Assembly: GCA_964565645.1 (NCBI GenBank)
Contig: CAZMFQ010000010.1
Location: 1 to 64,000, forward strand
DNA: 64,000 nt
DNA from: JAHIQC01 sp964565645
GTDB lineage: Bacteria; Actinomycetota; Coriobacteriia; Anaerosomatales; JAHIQC01
Reading direction: 5' to 3'
Shown piece by piece: positions 61,757 to 64,000 of the stretch. Under the pieces are notes generated by a model. It saw only the letters and a list, made by a program, of their open reading frames with translations, did not search any database and was not told the origin of the DNA. A program made the position numbers and the translations under genes. Numbering within the stretch: the stretch's first letter is position 1; each line of letters begins with the position of its first letter.

Positions 61757-63130
61757 ATGAGCGACGAGAGGTTCGTCGATCCCGACGGGTTGCCGCCGGT
61801 GCCGGATGCGGCGCCGCTGCAGTCGGAGCCCGACGCGGCCGAAGGCGACGCGATCGCCTGGACCGCCGATCCTGACGCGCATCTTCCCGAGGTCGAGCAC
61901 CGCGCACACGTTCCCGCCTACGAGGTCGAGAGCGCGCCGTTGCCGGTCTGCGACATCGACACCCCCGAGGGCGAGGCCTGCGAGGAGCCGGCGATCGCTC
62001 GCACCTGGTCGGGCGCGGCTGTCGTGACCTCCGCGGCGCTCGGCGCGCTTGCGGGCGCGCTGCTGGTCGCGGCGACGCTCGTGTGGCTGTTCGGCGCGTG
62101 GCCCGGTTCCGTCCCGTTCTCCTCGGCGAACCGGGGCGCCGCACCCGATGCGCGCTCCAACCTCACGATCAACGCCGACACCAACGTCGACGCGGCGGTG
62201 GCCGTGGCCGAGAAGGCCAATCCGTCGATCGTCAACGTGACCATCGAGCAGCGCGGCTACGATCCGTTCACCGGCGCCATCGGGTTGTACGAGGCCGGCA
62301 ACGGAAGCGGCGTGATCCTGCGCTCCGACGGCTACGTGCTCACGAACAACCACGTCGTCGATGGCGCGGACCGCATCGTGGTCACGGTCGGCCCCGACGA
62401 CATGGAGGCCACGGTCGTGGGCACCGATGCGCAGACCGACCTCGCGGTCCTCAAGATCGAGGGCACGGGGTATCCCGAGATCGAGGTCGGCTCCTCGGCG
62501 GACCTCAAGGTCGGGCAGTTCGTGGTCGCCATCGGCAGCCCGTTCGGGCTTGAGAAGACCGTGACCTCTGGCATCATCTCGGCGCTCCAGCGCTCCAACG
62601 TCGCCGAGAGCAACAGCGGCAGCACCGCGTACACGAACCTCATCCAGACCGACGCGGCGATCAACCCCGGCAACTCCGGCGGAGCGCTCGTGGACTCGCA
62701 GGGCCGTCTCATCGGCATCAACACGCTGATCCAGTCGACCTCGGGCTCCTCGGCGGGCATCGGTTTCGCGATCCCCGTGGACTACGCGATGGACGTCGCG
62801 CAGCAGATCATCGACACCGGCAAGGCGGTCCACCCGTATCTGGGCGTCTCGACCTCGACGGTCGACGAGATCACGGCGCGCCAGTACAACATGCGCGTCA
62901 CCAAGGGTGCGCTCGTGCAGTTCGTGGAGCCCGGATCGCCCGCTGCCGCCGGCGGACTCGATCGCGGCGACATCATCATCGAGATCGACGGGCGCACCAT
63001 CGAGGGCACCGAGGACGTGTTCGCGGCGGTGCGCGCGCGTAAGGTCGGCGACACGGTCTCGGTCGTGGTCGTCCGCGGCGACGCGCAGCGCTCGTTCGAC
63101 GTGCGGCTCGCGTCGGATTCGTTGCGGTAG
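61757..63130 (+). CDS. HtrA/DegP-type membrane serine protease with PDZ domain
   Basis: 457 residues, GGGAGGA before the ATG. An acidic cytoplasmic region of about 85 residues precedes one helix (about 86-113). The external trypsin-like domain has the triad His199 (TNNHVVDG), Asp228 (TDLAVLK) and Ser307 (NPGNSGGAL). One PDZ domain follows (GALVQFVEPGSPAAAGGL...GDIIIEIDG). It degrades or refolds damaged exported proteins, which fits a cell with many secreted cytochromes. Confidence 0.93.
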   Translation: MSDERFVDPDGLPPVPDAAPLQSEPDAAEGDAIAWTADPDAHLPEVEHRAHVPAYEVESAPLPVCDIDTPEGEACEEPAIARTWSGAAVVTSAALGALAGALLVAATLVWLFGAWPGSVPFSSANRGAAPDARSNLTINADTNVDAAVAVAEKANPSIVNVTIEQRGYDPFTGAIGLYEAGNGSGVILRSDGYVLTNNHVVDGADRIVVTVGPDDMEATVVGTDAQTDLAVLKIEGTGYPEIEVGSSADLKVGQFVVAIGSPFGLEKTVTSGIISALQRSNVAESNSGSTAYTNLIQTDAAINPGNSGGALVDSQGRLIGINTLIQSTSGSSAGIGFAIPVDYAMDVAQQIIDTGKAVHPYLGVSTSTVDEITARQYNMRVTKGALVQFVEPGSPAAAGGLDRGDIIIEIDGRTIEGTEDVFAAVRARKVGDTVSVVVVRGDAQRSFDVRLASDSLR

Positions 63131-63134
63131 ACGG

Positions 63135-63599
63135 ATGCGGATCACGCTCATCGCCGTCGGGCGACTCAAGGAGCGGCATTTCCGGGATGCTGCCGAGGAG
63201 TACCTCAAGCGCCTCACGCCGTATGCGAGCATCGACATGATCGAGGTGCCGGACCGCGACGTCACCCGCGACGAGGCCCGTGCGCTGGCCGAGGAGGGGA
63301 GCGCGATCCTGCGCGCCATCCCCGAGAGCGCGCATGTCGTCGTGCTCGAGGTGGGCGGTACGCAGCGCAGTTCCGAGGAGTTCTCGGCCTGGCTCGCCGA
63401 GGGCATGCTTTCGGGCCGCTCGCACGTCGCGTTCGTGATCGGCGGAGCCGCGGGGCTTGCGCCCGAGGTCCTGTTCCGGGCCGACGGGCGCATCTCGCTC
63501 GGCCCGATGACGCTGCCACACCAGCTCGCGCGCGTCGTGCTGCTCGAGCAGGTCTACCGCGCCTTCCGCATCATGCGCAACGAGCCGTACCACCGGTAG
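63135..63599 (+). CDS. rlmH: 23S rRNA pseudouridine-1915 N3-methyltransferase RlmH
   Basis: 154 residues, the usual length. The SPOUT-fold signatures are present: ITLIAVGRLKERHFRDAAEE at the start, FVIGGAAGL and the end LLEQVYRAFRIMRNEPYHR. It methylates the pseudouridine at position 1915 of 23S rRNA. Confidence 0.96.
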   Translation: MRITLIAVGRLKERHFRDAAEEYLKRLTPYASIDMIEVPDRDVTRDEARALAEEGSAILRAIPESAHVVVLEVGGTQRSSEEFSAWLAEGMLSGRSHVAFVIGGAAGLAPEVLFRADGRISLGPMTLPHQLARVVLLEQVYRAFRIMRNEPYHR

Positions 63600-63636
63600 G
63601 GCTCGTTGACTGGTCGCCTAGATGCGGTCATACTCG

Positions 63637-63645
63637 TGGTATGAT
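63637..63645 (+). promoter_or_regulatory. Extended -10 promoter for the RHH gene
   Basis: TGGTATGAT fits the extended -10 pattern, 31 bases before the ATG at 63676. A TTGACT at 63606 is too far upstream to be its -35 box. Confidence 0.5.
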
Positions 63646-63675
63646 TGCGGGTATGACTCTCGGAGGCGAACGCGC

Positions 63676-63987
63676 ATGACGGCCAAGGTCACCATATCGC
63701 TGCCCGATGAGCTTCTGGAGCGCCTCGATCTTGAGGCGGCCACCCAGGGCGTGCCCCGTAGCGAGCTTGTCCAGGAGTCCGTCGCCTCGTACTTGGGCAA
63801 GTCGGCGCAGGAACGCGAGCGTGAGGCGCGCAGTGCGCGCGTGCTCGAGGCGGTTGACGGCATGCGCACGTTCCACGACCGCCATCCGGTCATCGACGAG
63901 CGCACAGGCGTCGACATCCTGCGCGAGGTGCGGGACGCCGATGACTCCACGCCCGTGCGTGATGTGCGCCTGGAGCGCATGAGATGA
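63676..63987 (+). CDS. Ribbon-helix-helix antitoxin-like regulator
   Basis: 103 residues from ATG 63676 with GGAGG 9 bases upstream. The N-terminal strand and two helices (AKVTISLPDELLERLDLEA, GVPRSELVQESVASYL) are the CopG/RHH DNA-binding fold. The C-terminal half is charged, as in antitoxins that wrap a toxin. The start of another gene overlaps its stop, the normal arrangement of a toxin-antitoxin pair. Confidence 0.75.
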   Translation: MTAKVTISLPDELLERLDLEAATQGVPRSELVQESVASYLGKSAQEREREARSARVLEAVDGMRTFHDRHPVIDERTGVDILREVRDADDSTPVRDVRLERMR

Positions 63988-64000
63988 GCGCCGAGCAGGG
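63984..64000 (+). CDS. Start of next gene, truncated by the window (possible toxin)
   Basis: An ATG at 63984 overlaps the RHH stop (ATGA) and begins MSAEQ. Only five codons are visible. A toxin such as a PIN-domain protein is expected from the arrangement, but nothing in the sequence shows it. Confidence 0.4.

Overview
The window is high-GC, densely packed bacterial chromosome. No mobile element, phage or CRISPR array was seen. The gene content suggests an anaerobic, respiring, probably single-membrane actinobacterium, close to the deep Coriobacteriia (an OPB41/Anaerosomatales-like lineage). The grounds are multihaem c-type cytochromes with no outer-membrane porin genes, a Rex redox repressor, System II (ResB/CcsA) cytochrome maturation, late menaquinone genes, an 11-subunit complex I without the NADH-oxidising arm, and HypA/HypB. 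The taxonomic placement is inference; no 16S or ribosomal protein gene is present.

Layout. 1-8.2 kb: the 3' end of a giant multihaem cytochrome, then a membrane TPR protein, a membrane NHL beta-propeller protein and a secreted 6-haem cytochrome, then a small antisense membrane gene and an anchored protein of unknown function. 8.2-12.4 kb: a 1395-residue secreted protein with two predicted propellers and about nine Ig-like modules. 12.5-18.5 kb: polysaccharide genes (phosphohexomutase, GT4 glycosyltransferase, polyprenyl sugar-phosphate transferase, O-antigen-ligase-like protein with TPRs), running directly into rex and a second TPR-NHL pair (18.5-20.9 kb). 21-29.2 kb: a promoter and a 7-haem secreted cytochrome, a lipoprotein, ResB and CcsA, a membrane-anchored 15-haem cytochrome, a 12-haem NapC/NirT-like cytochrome, a third NHL protein and a second lipoprotein. 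29.2-29.9 kb: a divergent Rex-like regulator.

30-36.6 kb: a B12-dependent radical SAM protein, MenG, an amidohydrolase (possibly MqnX), an RseC-like protein, small membrane/TPR proteins and two divergent STAS proteins. 36.7-39.4 kb: tatA, tatC, hypA, hypB and an HD phosphohydrolase. 39.5-42.6 kb: an archaeal-type topoisomerase I and an unknown gene. 42.7-49.5 kb: mdh, a class I fumarase split by an MFS transporter gene, tmk, holB and ricT, then tRNA-Thr(CGT). 49.7-51.7 kb: a chemoreceptor on the minus strand behind a sigma-28-like promoter. 52-61.6 kb: nuoABCDHIJKLMN. 61.7-64 kb: an HtrA-type protease, rlmH, and an RHH antitoxin followed by a truncated partner.

Working model (inference): complex I reduces menaquinone, a NapC-like cytochrome takes quinol electrons, and the 15-haem anchored and secreted cytochromes carry them outward. 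TPR and NHL proteins would assist assembly or surface organisation, and ResB/CcsA would attach haem. The recurring TPR/NHL/cytochrome cassette and the expanded CxnCH motifs (n = 3 to 13) are the strongest candidates for something not well described.
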